From the NCBI RefSeq assembly GCF_036240795.1, contig NZ_CP108454.1, positions 7,190,001 to 7,254,000 on the forward strand: a stretch of DNA of 64,000 nt. Reading direction: 5' to 3'. Numbering within the stretch: the first letter of the stretch is position 1; every line of letters starts with the position of its first letter. A program made the position numbers and the translations under genes. Below are positions 1-7,753 of the stretch, piece by piece. The notes under the pieces were generated by a model. That model was not told the origin of the DNA and did no database searches. It worked only from the letters and a program-made list of their open reading frames with translations. This DNA is from Streptomyces sp. NBC_01268 (lineage in GTDB: Bacteria > Actinomycetota > Actinomycetes > Streptomycetales > Streptomycetaceae).

Positions 1-464
1 AGGTGCAGTGCGAGATGGGCGAGGGCGACGCCCAACTGCCAGGCGGGGAGCCACACCTGGCGTTCCTCGTCGATCCCGGCGGCCGGGGACGGCGGGACCG
101 GCCCGGCCACCCCCGCGAGGTCCGCCAGGTCGGCGGCGCGCAGCTCGGTCGCGCGCAACTGCCGCCAGGTGGCCCGGGCCAGGGCCAGATCGGGCCCCTC
201 GGGCGCCGGTGCGGAGAGCCGGCCGGCGACCCAGCCGGACCAGGGATGGTCGTGGGAGGTGCGCCACAGCCACTCCTCGACCCCGGCGCCCGCGAGGTGG
301 ACGGTCAGGGCCAGCGCCTGGACTCCGGCGCGGAACTCCAGCGATCCCGGCTCGACGAGACCGCTGGTGCGCAGCAGGTCGTCGGCGGCGTACTCGGCGC
401 ACAGCCAGTCCATGGGGACGGCGAGCCCGCCCCCGCCGGCGCCGTTCGTGCTCTCGGGCAGCAA
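1..464 (-). CDS. Hypothetical protein, 3' end beyond the window
   Basis: Open frame on the minus strand running off the left edge, so only the N-terminal ~154 residues are visible. I place the start at a TTG at 464 because AAGGTGGAG lies just upstream and an in-frame stop precedes it; an internal ATG at 413 is the alternative. The peptide is rich in Leu, Ala and Trp (LAGAGVEEWLWRTSHDHP and WLPAWQLGVALAHLAL are typical stretches), looks helical and soluble, and has no signal peptide. I do not recognise the family. The codon pattern is that of a real Streptomyces gene. Confidence 0.6.
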   Translation of the reverse strand, partial: MLPESTNGAGGGGLAVPMDWLCAEYAADDLLRTSGLVEPGSLEFRAGVQALALTVHLAGAGVEEWLWRTSHDHPWSGWVAGRLSAPAPEGPDLALARATWRQLRATELRAADLADLAGVAGPVPPSPAAGIDEERQVWLPAWQLGVALAHLALH

Positions 465-646
465 CGCTCCACCTTCTCCCGGACGTCCTCACGAGGCCCC
501 GACGACGAGCCTCCACCAGGAAGCACGTGCGCGGGGCGCACTTGGCTCAACTCGCCCGAGCGGTTCCGGATACGGCCCCCGCCACATCGGTGCAGGTGGG
601 AGCCGTGTGACTCGGGTGAGATGCGAGGCGGGAGCGCTCGTGGTGG

Positions 647-1069
647 TCAGCCGAGGAGCGCGTACACCGCCGTCGCGTGGGCCGCCGTCTCCTCGCTTCC
701 GTCGGCGGTCATGGTGATGTCGGCGAACGCCATCCGCTTGCCGGACTTGGTGAGCCGCGCCCGCACCAGGACGTCGGTGCCGACCACCGCGCGCTGGAAG
801 CTGATCGACTGCTGGACGGTGGTCATCGGTACGAAGCCGCCGCGGGCGGCGGCCACCGCGAGCACCGTCGCCGTGTCGGCGGCGGCCATCAGCGCCTGCC
901 CGGACAGGCCGCCGCCCTCCCGGGCGAGCCGGTCGGACCAGGGGAGCCGGAGGACGGCCTCCCGGCCGTCGACGGAGGCCACGGTGAGCCCCAGGTCGAG
1001 CACCCAGGGGGCGAAGTTGTCGGCGAGGATCTTTTCGGCGGAGGTGAGAGTCAGCGTCACGAAGGGCAT
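647..1069 (-). CDS. PaaI/DUF4442-type hotdog thioesterase
   Basis: 140 residues, the usual size of a single hotdog-fold acyl-CoA thioesterase. The central helix reads EGGGLSGQALMAAADTATVLA, matching the PaaI pattern (GG near the helix start, D/T in the helix) where the catalytic acidic residue lies; it is followed by VPMTTVQQSISFQRAVVG and the strand pair VRARLTKSGKRMAFADITM. The ATG at 1069 lies inside the last codons of the upstream sigma factor gene (13-bp overlap), so the two are translationally coupled. Role: hydrolysis of an unknown acyl-CoA. The sigma factor pairing is suggestive of co-regulation but the substrate cannot be inferred. Confidence 0.8.
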   Translation of the reverse strand: MPFVTLTLTSAEKILADNFAPWVLDLGLTVASVDGREAVLRLPWSDRLAREGGGLSGQALMAAADTATVLAVAAARGGFVPMTTVQQSISFQRAVVGTDVLVRARLTKSGKRMAFADITMTADGSEETAAHATAVYALLG

Positions 1070-1626
1070 TGTGGGGCGGTGGCCCGCGGCCGGGCAACGG
1101 GCGTGCGCCGGGGCGGCCGGTAGCCGGGCAGCCGCCGTCCCAGCAGGCGCAGCGCGTAGTGCGAGCGGGACTTGACCGTGCCGGCCGGGATGCCGAGCTC
1201 GGCGGCGGCCTCGTTGACGGTCAGGCCGTGGAAGTAGAGCCGGACGAGGACCGCGCGGTGCTCCGGGCTGAGCCCGCGTACGGCGGCCCGTACGTCGAGG
1301 GCGGCGTCGGCGGACTCGGTGGCGTCGCCCGGGTCGGCGGTGACGGCGAGCACGGCGTCGCCGATCTCGGTGGGGCGGGCGAGCCGGGAGCGGCGCGCGT
1401 CGATGGCGAGGCGCCGGGCGACGGTGAAGAGCCAGGGCCGCATCGACTCGTAGGGCGCGGCGAAGGCCTCGGGATGGAGCCAGGCCCGCACCAGGGTCTC
1501 CTGCGCCAGGTCCTCGGCGCGCTGCCGGTCGCCGTGGGTCAGTCCGAGGAGGAAGGCGAGCAGTGCCGGACCGTGCTCGGCCTGGAGCTCCTGCAGGGTC
1601 CGCTCGTCGGTGGTTGCCGTGGTCAT
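1057..1626 (-). CDS. ECF-type RNA polymerase sigma factor
   Basis: 189 residues. Region 2 is clear around residues 20-90 (EDLAQETLVRAW, then MRPWLFTVARRLAIDARR) and region 4 at 110-165 (LSPEHRAVLVRLYFHGLTVNEAA, then GIPAGTVKSRSHYALRLL), the standard sigma-2/sigma-4 pair of a group 4 sigma factor. The C-terminal ~20 residues are Pro/Arg rich and overlap the thioesterase start. No anti-sigma gene is adjacent. The ATG at 1626 is chosen because the conserved N-terminus begins there; no strong ribosome-binding site is visible. Four GAACGG repeats lie upstream and may be its control region. Confidence 0.88.
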   Translation of the reverse strand: MTTATTDERTLQELQAEHGPALLAFLLGLTHGDRQRAEDLAQETLVRAWLHPEAFAAPYESMRPWLFTVARRLAIDARRSRLARPTEIGDAVLAVTADPGDATESADAALDVRAAVRGLSPEHRAVLVRLYFHGLTVNEAAAELGIPAGTVKSRSHYALRLLGRRLPGYRPPRRTPVARPRATAPQCPS

Positions 1627-1664
1627 GGCCCGTATCCGAACGCATCCGGGCGGTGAGCGACAGG

Positions 1665-1724
1665 GAACGGACAACGGTCTGCGACGAACGGTCGCACCGC
1701 GCGGTGAACGGTACGGCGAACGGT
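1665..1724. repeat. Short direct repeats GAACGG(T) upstream of the sigma gene
   Basis: GAACGG occurs at 1665, 1686, 1706 and 1718, the last three followed by T. Offsets are 21, 20 and 12 bp, so three copies fall on about the same helix face. They lie in the divergent region between the ECF sigma gene and capA-like gene. This could be an operator array; the binding protein is unknown. Confidence 0.5.
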
Positions 1725-1782
1725 CAGACGGAACCTTTGCGTCCGATTCAGCGGGGTTTGGTGTGAAGTGCGGCAATGACCC

Positions 1783-1811
1783 TTGACTGAGGCCTTCGGC
1801 GGCGATGAATT
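1783..1811 (+). promoter_or_regulatory. Candidate housekeeping promoter for the CapA-like gene
   Basis: TTGACT (1783-1788), 17 bp, then TGAATT (1806-1811). The start codon of the CapA-like gene follows 43 bp later with GGTGGAG in front of it. Prediction from consensus only. Confidence 0.4.
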
Positions 1812-1854
1812 CACAGGAACAGATGTTCATCCTATGAATCGGTGGAGCCGGCAG

Positions 1855-3045
1855 ATGACCTCACGCACCAGACCCGGCGCGGCGGCCCTCGCCGCCCTCC
1901 TGCTCGCCGCGGCCACCGGCTGTGCCGCCCAGGACCGCGCCGCCGACGCCCCGGCCGCCCCGAGCCGGGCGCCCCGCCCTCCCGCGGCCCCCGGGGGAGC
2001 GTCCGCCCCGGCCGGCTTCACCCTCGTCGCCTCCGGCGACGTCCTGCCGCACGACTCGATCATCCGTCAGGCCGCCGCCGACTCGGGCGGCGCGGGCTAC
2101 GACTTCCGCCCCATGCTGGCCGGCGTGAAGTCCGTCGTCTCCGGCGCCGACCTGGCGATCTGCCACATGGAGACCGTCTACGGAGAGGAGGGCGGCCCCT
2201 ACACGGGCTACCCGGCCTTCAAGTCCCCGCCCGAGGTCGCCGCCGCCCTCAAGGAGACCGGCTACGACTCCTGCTCCACCGCCTCCAACCACACCCTGGA
2301 CGACGGCGCCGCCGGACTGCGCCGCACCCTCGACGCCCTCGACAAGGCGGGCGTACGGCACGCCGGATCCGCCCGCACCGCCGAGGAGGCGGCCAGGCCC
2401 GCCCTGCTCAAGGCCGGCGGCGCCACCGTGGCCCAGCTGGCCTACACGTACGACACCAACGGCTACCCGCTGCCCGAGGGACAGCCCTGGGCCGTCAACC
2501 TGATCGACGAGCAGAGGATCGTCGCCGACGCCAGGGCCGCCCGCAAGGCGGGTGCCGACGTCGTGGTCGTCTCCGTCCACTGGGGCACCGAGTGGCAGAC
2601 CGAACCCGACGGGCGCCAGCTCACCCTCGGCCGCTCGCTCACCGCCTCACGGACCGGCGAGCGCCCCGACATCGACCTCGTCCTCGGGACGCACGCGCAC
2701 GTCCCGCAGGCGTACGAGAAGGTCAACGGCACCTGGATCGTCTACGGCATGGGCGACCAGATCGCCGGCGACATGATCAACTACGAGGGCACCTACGACA
2801 GGCGCGGCAACCAGGGCACCCTGGCCCGCTTCACCTTCACCCCGCCCGCCGCGCCCGGCGCGCGCTGGGAGGTCTCCCGGGCCGAGTTCGTCCCGCAGCT
2901 CTTCGACACCGCCCGGGGCCGGGTCGTGAACCTCAACGAGGTGATCCGGAAGGGCGAGACGCAGTACACCGAGCCCCGCGACGCCATCCGCGGGGTCGTC
3001 CTCGGCCGCGGCGCCGCCCGCGACGGGCTCGTCATGGGCGAGTGA
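1855..3045 (+). CDS. CapA-family (PGA_cap) metallophosphatase-like lipoprotein
   Basis: 396 residues. A signal peptide ends in a lipobox (LAAATGC), so the mature protein is anchored to the outer face of the membrane. After a Pro/Ala linker the CapA domain begins at about residue 55 (VASGDVLPHD) and continues with the family motifs DLAICHMETV, STASNHTLDDG, VVSVHWGTEWQ and LVLGTHAHVPQ, the residues that form the binuclear metal site in this calcineurin-like fold. The family is named for poly-gamma-glutamate capsule export, but in Streptomyces the substrate is unknown and no other capsule gene is near. The ATG at 1855 is favoured over 1834 because GGTGGAG (1841-1847) is correctly spaced. It converges on the stress-protein gene. 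Confidence 0.88.
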   Translation: MTSRTRPGAAALAALLLAAATGCAAQDRAADAPAAPSRAPRPPAAPGGASAPAGFTLVASGDVLPHDSIIRQAAADSGGAGYDFRPMLAGVKSVVSGADLAICHMETVYGEEGGPYTGYPAFKSPPEVAAALKETGYDSCSTASNHTLDDGAAGLRRTLDALDKAGVRHAGSARTAEEAARPALLKAGGATVAQLAYTYDTNGYPLPEGQPWAVNLIDEQRIVADARAARKAGADVVVVSVHWGTEWQTEPDGRQLTLGRSLTASRTGERPDIDLVLGTHAHVPQAYEKVNGTWIVYGMGDQIAGDMINYEGTYDRRGNQGTLARFTFTPPAAPGARWEVSRAEFVPQLFDTARGRVVNLNEVIRKGETQYTEPRDAIRGVVLGRGAARDGLVMGE

Positions 3046-3059
3046 GACCCCGGCGCACG

Positions 3060-3095
3060 CCTGGCGCACGCCCGGCGCGCCCTTGGCGTGCCAGG
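3060..3095. terminator. Bidirectional hairpin between convergent genes
   Basis: CCTGG plus CACGCC (3060-3072, with a 2-nt bulge) pairs with GGCGTG plus CCAGG (3085-3095). It lies between the stops of the CapA-like gene and the universal stress protein gene. No U-tract, as is common in Streptomyces. Confidence 0.55.
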
Positions 3096-3102
3096 AGTCC
3101 GG

Positions 3103-3549
3103 CTAGGGCACCACGGTGACCGGCCAGCGGCCCGCCTTGACCAGACGCACCGCGACCGAGCCGACGAAGCGGTGCCCGGCCGACTCCGAGACGCCCACCA
3201 CCACCGCGTCCGCCTTCAGTTCGTCCGCGGCGGCGACCAGGCCCGCGTACGGGTCCCCGCGGAAGGTGTGGAACTCCCAGCGCACCTGCCAGATCTCCTT
3301 CACCCGCTCCGTCGCCTCGCGGATCTCGGCGACCAGGCCCTCGGCGATCTCGTCCGTGGTGTCGGCCACCGGCGCGCCCACGGCCGCTCCCGCCGTGAGC
3401 AGGGGCTGCACGTACACCAGGGCCAGCAGGGCGTTCTGCCGCCGGGCGAGACCGGCCGCGTAGGAGGCGGCGCGCAGGGAGGACTCGGAGCCGTCGACTC
3501 CGGCCACGATCACCTTCGGGCCGTCGGTACCTCGTTCGAAACCACTCAC
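3103..3549 (-). CDS. Universal stress protein (UspA family)
   Basis: 148 residues, one Usp domain. The N-terminal strand VIVAGVDGSESSLRAASYAA carries the conserved D-G-S, and the C-terminal part reads AVVVGVSESAGHRFVGSVAV followed by PVTVVP. The nucleotide-binding loop G-x2-G-x9-G-S/T is only partly kept (a Ser/Glu-rich loop replaces the Gly-rich one), so ATP binding is uncertain. Cytoplasmic. Single gene, convergent with the CapA-like gene and divergent from the deacetylase. Confidence 0.88.
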   Translation of the reverse strand: MSGFERGTDGPKVIVAGVDGSESSLRAASYAAGLARRQNALLALVYVQPLLTAGAAVGAPVADTTDEIAEGLVAEIREATERVKEIWQVRWEFHTFRGDPYAGLVAAADELKADAVVVGVSESAGHRFVGSVAVRLVKAGRWPVTVVP

Positions 3550-3639
3550 CCTCCGAGGCTATCGGCTCATCGGGTGCTTTCGGCCGGGGGCCCGGTGTCG
3601 CTGAGAAGCACGCGGGGTCCTCCGTACGAACCATTGGTC

Positions 3640-4503
3640 ATGAAAAACGATGAGAAGCCCATGGGGCGGCGGTCCCTGCTGAGGCTCGCCGCCGCGCTCG
3701 GGGCCACGGCCACGGTCGGGGTCTTCGCGGCGGACCGCATGAGCGGCTCCGGCACCGGCCCCGCGACCGGGGCGGCGCCTCCGGCGCGTCCGCATCCGGC
3801 CGGTGCGCCGGGCGCGCAGGCGCAGGCCAGGCTGCGCCCGGCCGCCTACCGTCTCCAGCCGATGACCGGCTACGCGCCCCCGGCCTTCCGCCGGGCGATC
3901 CCGCCCGTGCGCACCCGGCCCTTCCTCCATCTGACCGGCGTCGGCCGCTCGATGGTGCTCACGTTCGACGACGGACCCGATCCGCGCTACACCCCGGAGA
4001 TCCTCGCGACCCTGCGCCGGTACGACTGCCGGGCGATGTTCTTCGTCTGCGGCGAGATGGCGGTCGACAACCAGGACCTGCTCAAGGAGATGGCCGAGGA
4101 CGGGCACGTGGTCGGCAACCACTCCTGGTCGCACCCGCTGGTCCCGAAGCTGCGGCCCTCCCGCATCCGCCAGGAGCTCGGCTCCACCAGCGAGGTCATC
4201 GAACAGGCCCTCGGCACCCCGCCGCTCTGGTACCGGGCGCCGTACGGGGCGTGGAACCGGCTCTCGTTCGAGATCGGCGCCGAGCTGGGCATGGAGCCCA
4301 TGGCCTGGACCGTCGACACCCTGGACTGGCAGGAGCCGCCCACCGACTCCATCGTGCGCCGGGTGCTGGACGGCGCCGGGTCCGGGGTCGTCGTGCTCAA
4401 CCACGACGCGGGCGGCAACCGCGCGCACAGCGTGGCCGCCCTCCAGCGCTATCTGCCCCGACTCCTCGACGCGGGCTACAGCATCACCGTCCCGCGCCGC
4501 TGA
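3640..4503 (+). CDS. Tat-exported polysaccharide deacetylase (CE4/NodB)
   Basis: 287 residues from the ATG at 3640; an ATG at 3661 is also possible. The N-terminus (GRRSLLRLAAALGA) is a twin-arginine signal, so the enzyme is folded before export. The NodB domain shows all five CE4 motifs: TFDDGPD at ~108-114 (base and metal Asp), HSWSHP at 161-166 (metal His pair), RAPYG, the DTLDW segment and LNHD near the C-terminus. Expected activity is removal of N-acetyl groups from cell-wall glycan or chitin oligomers. It ends in a long terminator shared with the convergent sortase gene, placing two wall-modifying enzymes back to back. Confidence 0.92.
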   Translation: MKNDEKPMGRRSLLRLAAALGATATVGVFAADRMSGSGTGPATGAAPPARPHPAGAPGAQAQARLRPAAYRLQPMTGYAPPAFRRAIPPVRTRPFLHLTGVGRSMVLTFDDGPDPRYTPEILATLRRYDCRAMFFVCGEMAVDNQDLLKEMAEDGHVVGNHSWSHPLVPKLRPSRIRQELGSTSEVIEQALGTPPLWYRAPYGAWNRLSFEIGAELGMEPMAWTVDTLDWQEPPTDSIVRRVLDGAGSGVVVLNHDAGGNRAHSVAALQRYLPRLLDAGYSITVPRR

Positions 4504-4505
4504 GC

Positions 4506-4585
4506 GCGCCGCCCGGCGCACCACGACGAGGGCCCCGGCACGGGAGAGCGTGCCGGGGCCCTCGTCATGGTGCGCCGGGCGGCGC
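4506..4585. terminator. Very long bidirectional terminator hairpin
   Basis: Two 37-nt arms with one mismatch flank a 6-nt loop: the left arm begins GCGCCGCCCGGCGCACCA at 4506 and the right arm ends GGTGCGCCGGGCGGCGC at 4585. It separates the convergent deacetylase and sortase genes and reaches the sortase stop codon. Confidence 0.9.
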
Positions 4586-5244
4586 TACCGCGAGCCGACC
4601 ATCCGCGCGTACACGACGACGTTGCCGTCGTAGCCGTGCGCCCGCGAGTAGCCGCCGCCGCAGGTGATCACGCGGAGTTCGGGCTCGCCGGTGTCGGCGT
4701 AGACCTGCACGGGGAAGTCGTTCTTGGCGTAGACCTCGACCCCGTAGATCTCGAAGACGGCCACCCGGCCGTCGAACCGTTCGACCTCGACGTGCTGGCC
4801 CTTCTGCAGGGAGCCGAGGCCGTAGAAGACGGCGGGGCCCGCCAGGTTGTCGACATGGCCCACGACGACGGAGGTGCCGCGCATGCCCGGCGCGATGCCG
4901 TTCTGGTACCAGCCGGCGAGGTTGGCGTCCTGCGGCGGGGGAGCACTGATCCAGCCGTTGTCGTCCAGGCCCACGTCCATGATCGGTGCGGCCACCCGGA
5001 GCGCCGGGATCCTGATCCGGGAGGCCGGGGCGAAGGGGAGCGGTTCGAGTCCGGCGGCCGCGGTCGGAGCGGGGCCGACGGGACGGGTGATCGGGCGGGC
5101 CGCGGCGGCGGGCTGCGGAGGACCCGATTCGAAGCCGACGCCGTTGCGCATTATCGCCAGGCCGGACAGCATGACCAGAGCCAGCGCGCCCCAGGGTTGG
5201 CGTCTCCTGGCGGCGTCGAGGACGCTGAAGTCCTTGGTCCTCAT
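4585..5244 (-). CDS. Class F sortase
   Basis: 219 residues. One membrane segment near the N-terminus (~18-32, WGALALVMLSGLAI), then a Pro/Ala linker and the sortase beta-barrel from ~75. Catalytic His130 is in VVVGHVDN, Cys195 in RVITCGGG and Arg214 in VVYARM, the triad arrangement of actinobacterial class F transpeptidases. It would sit on the outer membrane face and attach proteins to peptidoglycan or cleave sorting signals. The two genes that follow (5571-6098 and 6234-6794) encode exported proteins with a C-terminal membrane segment and Arg tail, which makes them candidate partners although no LPXTG is visible. RBS is GGGAGAACC before the ATG. Confidence 0.9.
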   Translation of the reverse strand: MRTKDFSVLDAARRRQPWGALALVMLSGLAIMRNGVGFESGPPQPAAAARPITRPVGPAPTAAAGLEPLPFAPASRIRIPALRVAAPIMDVGLDDNGWISAPPPQDANLAGWYQNGIAPGMRGTSVVVGHVDNLAGPAVFYGLGSLQKGQHVEVERFDGRVAVFEIYGVEVYAKNDFPVQVYADTGEPELRVITCGGGYSRAHGYDGNVVVYARMVGSR

Positions 5245-5570
5245 GGTTCTCCCTTCGTGGGCGTCACGGGAACGGTAAGGGCGCCCGGTGAGACCGGCGA
5301 TCGGGGCGCGGCGAACGGGTGTCGGCCGTCGGTGCGGCGGCGTCCGGGTGATGCCCCATCCGAGTAATCGTCAGATCATCGGCCTGACGCCGTGTGACCT
5401 GCGGAACCGTCAGGCACCGACCCCCGTTCGGCCGGTGCCCCGCGTCACCGGGGTGGCCCAAGGCCGACATGCGGGGCCCGACCCGACTTGTGATGGTTCG
5501 TCATGGAAGGCGTACTCGTCGAATCTCCCGGAGCACCGCTTTGGGGCGCCTTCCATCTGGAGGTTCCACC
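5245..5570. promoter_or_regulatory. Divergent intergenic region with a leader inverted repeat
   Basis: 326 bp without a gene, between the sortase (minus) and the secreted protein (plus). ATGGAAGGCG at 5503-5512 is repeated inverted as CGCCTTCCAT at 5547-5556, and the right arm ends two bases before the GGAGG of the downstream gene. If transcribed, the structure would place the ribosome-binding site at the foot of a hairpin. No clear -35/-10 pair was recognised. Confidence 0.4.
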
Positions 5571-6098
5571 ATGCGTGCTGCACGCACTCTGGCGGTGACG
5601 GCGACCGCGTTCGCGGCGCTCGGGCTCGCCGCCCCCCTCGCCACTGCCACCAACGGGCCCAGCAGCGTGTCGGTCAGCCCTTTCCAGGCCGAGCGGGGCG
5701 GAGACGGTTCCAACGGCGTCACGGTGTCGCCCTTCGCGGTCCACCAGGGGGCGATCCTCACGATCACCGTCCGGGGCTGCGCCGGTGGCACGGTCACGTC
5801 CAACGCCTTCCCGACGACCACGCTCTCCGCCACCGTCAACGGGGTGTCCACCGCCACCGCCCGCATCTTCAACAACGCCACGCCCGGCCAGTACAACCTG
5901 GCCGTGCAGTGCGGCGGCCGTACGCTCACCCAGCCGTTCCGCGTCCTGGCCGGACAGGGCGCACAGGGTGGCCTCGGCGGCTCGCTCGCCCCGAGCTCCA
6001 CGGAGATGGCCGTCGGCGGTTCGCTCGTCGCCGCGGCGGCGCTCGGCGGCGGTCTGTTCATCGCCCGTCGGCGCCGCATGGCCGGCGCCGGGGTCTGA
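5571..6098 (+). CDS. Exported Ig-like protein with C-terminal membrane anchor
   Basis: 175 residues. Sec signal peptide (1-26, cut after ATAT), one small beta-rich domain with a Cys pair (GCAGG and QCGGR, likely a disulfide), a flexible GAQGGLGGS segment, then a hydrophobic C-terminal helix and RRRR tail. This is the layout of a wall-sorted protein, but the expected LPXTG is absent; LAPSST is the nearest stretch. It is paralogous to the convergent gene at 6234-6794, sharing domain order and the QGGLGGS spacer. RBS CTGGAGG is well placed. Function unknown; the neighbouring sortase suggests a surface role. Confidence 0.8.
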   Translation: MRAARTLAVTATAFAALGLAAPLATATNGPSSVSVSPFQAERGGDGSNGVTVSPFAVHQGAILTITVRGCAGGTVTSNAFPTTTLSATVNGVSTATARIFNNATPGQYNLAVQCGGRTLTQPFRVLAGQGAQGGLGGSLAPSSTEMAVGGSLVAAAALGGGLFIARRRRMAGAGV

Positions 6099-6127
6099 CC
6101 GGTCGAACCTCCCGGTCGGCCCGTCAC

Positions 6128-6172
6128 GCCCGTCGCCCCCGGGTCCTTCTCCAGGACCCGGGGGCGACGGGC
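6128..6172. terminator. Bidirectional terminator
   Basis: A 20-bp perfect stem (left arm from 6128, right arm to 6172) with loop TCTCC. It lies between the two convergent paralogues at 5571 and 6234. Confidence 0.85.
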
Positions 6173-6233
6173 TCGTGTCCGGTCCTGCCCTGCGCGACGA
6201 CGGCGGTGTACGGCGGGGGCACCGTCCGCACCG

Positions 6234-6794
6234 TCAGTGACGGCGGCCGTCGGCGGCCCTGCGCCGTACGACGAGCACCACACCGGCGACGGCGGCGAGC
6301 ACCATGGCACCGCCCACGGCCGGCGTCCAGGCGTCCATCGAGCCGACGGAGCCGCCGAGGCCGCCCTGCACTCCGCGCGGCGGGGTGAGCAGCGTCGAAC
6401 TGGCCGTGGGCGTCGAGGTGGCCCCGCCGCTGATCGTCAGGTCGACGGTGCCTCCGATGCCGCCCGTGCAGTTGAACGACACCGTGTAGACGGCCCCGCG
6501 CTTCGCGTCGGTGTCCACCGTCGCGGTCGCCGCCGAGCCCGGGGCGATGGTGACGGTGTCGAAGATGCCGGCCGACGCCGTCGCCGTACTCGCGCAACCC
6601 GGCGCGCTCAGGGTGATCCGGCCGCCCGGCGCGACGACCCCGGGGGAGATGACGAAGTCGCCCGCCTGCTTCGCGCGGGGCGCCTGGGGCGCGGGCACGG
6701 CGGGAGCGCCGTCGGAGGCGACGGCGAGCGGGGCGGCCAGGGCGAGGGCGGCCGCCCCCAGCAGAACGGTGGACGCGGCACGTATCGCGCGCAT
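6234..6794 (-). CDS. Exported Ig-like protein, paralogue of 5571-6098
   Basis: 186 residues from the ATG at 6794 (CCGGAGG is 8 nt upstream). Signal peptide to ~25 (AAPLAVAS), a short Ala/Pro linker, a beta domain with two Cys (APGCAS and FNCTGG), a Thr/Ser-rich segment, then VQGGLGGS, a C-terminal hydrophobic helix and RRR tail. Domain order and the QGGLGGS junction match the neighbouring convergent gene, so the pair came from a duplication, probably an inverted one. No canonical sortase motif is present. Surface-anchored protein of unknown function. Confidence 0.8.
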   Translation of the reverse strand: MRAIRAASTVLLGAAALALAAPLAVASDGAPAVPAPQAPRAKQAGDFVISPGVVAPGGRITLSAPGCASTATASAGIFDTVTIAPGSAATATVDTDAKRGAVYTVSFNCTGGIGGTVDLTISGGATSTPTASSTLLTPPRGVQGGLGGSVGSMDAWTPAVGGAMVLAAVAGVVLVVRRRAADGRRH

Positions 6795-6960
6795 GGTGAA
6801 TCCTCCGGGTACCCGAGGAGCAGCTGCGGAAGGGTTTCCGCACATCGGACGACCTGCACCTCGATGCCCGAAACGCTAGGAGCCCCCTATCACAGCCGCG
6901 ATCCCAGAGGTGCGAATGGGGCACCGATGTCCCCCGACCGGCCTACATTCGGCGCCCTGA

Positions 6961-7725
6961 TCAGCCGGTGAGCTGCGGAAACAGATCGGTGAACGGCGCG
7001 GCGGTCGCCGCGATGCCCCGGCCGAAGGGGGCGTCGAAGTCCCAGATGAGGAAGAGCAGGAAGGCGATGAGGGCGCTGAAGAGGCCGGCGAGGAGCAACT
7101 CCTTCCCGGTGCGCCGGATCTGGAGCGTGAAGATCAGGCCCACCGTCACCAGGGCGCCGATGATGAGGCCGAACCACACCACTCCCGGCATCGTGTCCCC
7201 GGCGCTCTGCCCGCGGGCGCCCCGCGCGTCGTCGGCGACGGCCACCTGGTCCACCAGCGGCTGGTAGGCCTGGCCCTCGAAGTCGTTGGCCGGCTGGTAG
7301 TCGGTCACGCTCCGGCGGACCTTCTCCAGGAGCTCCGTGCCCTTGTCGCTGAGTTCGCCGTGCTCCGTCATGTGCGGGAACTCGTCCTCGACGACGTAGC
7401 GGACGTACGTGTCGACGTCGGAGCGGATCCGTTCGCGCACGACGACCGGGTACACCTCGGCCCGTGCGGAGATCTCGTGCAGCGCCTGCGCCTCCTGGCG
7501 CACGGTCTCCTGGGCGGCGCTGCGGGCCTCCCAGACGCCCGCGATGGCGAGACCGAGGACGATGGCGTAGACCACGCCGATCATCATCGTCATGTACTCG
7601 ATGACGTCAGGGGTCTCGCTGGGGTCGTCGTCCTCGGGGATCCTCCGGTGGTTGATGACGACGATGGCGAGGACGACGGCGCACGCGGCGGCCATCGCGA
7701 TGGTCAGGACGAGCCATTCGGACAA
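6961..7725 (-). CDS. DUF4239 membrane protein (bestrophin-like)
   Basis: 254 residues. Two membrane helices at the N-terminus (~5-25 and ~45-65), a soluble central part with charged helices (residues 70-170), and two helices at the C-terminus (~183-203, 212-230). This 2+2 layout and the conserved E-A-x2-L-x-E-I pattern fit DUF4239, whose members are proposed to be channel-like but are not well studied. The start is a TTG at 7725, chosen because GGAGGAA stands just upstream and no ATG is available. It follows the Pro-rich gene by 28 bp, so the two are probably one transcript. Confidence 0.75.
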   Translation of the reverse strand: MSEWLVLTIAMAAACAVVLAIVVINHRRIPEDDDPSETPDVIEYMTMMIGVVYAIVLGLAIAGVWEARSAAQETVRQEAQALHEISARAEVYPVVVRERIRSDVDTYVRYVVEDEFPHMTEHGELSDKGTELLEKVRRSVTDYQPANDFEGQAYQPLVDQVAVADDARGARGQSAGDTMPGVVWFGLIIGALVTVGLIFTLQIRRTGKELLLAGLFSALIAFLLFLIWDFDAPFGRGIAATAAPFTDLFPQLTG

Positions 7726-7753
7726 GGGTTCCTCCGGTGGCGGAGCGCGGGGC

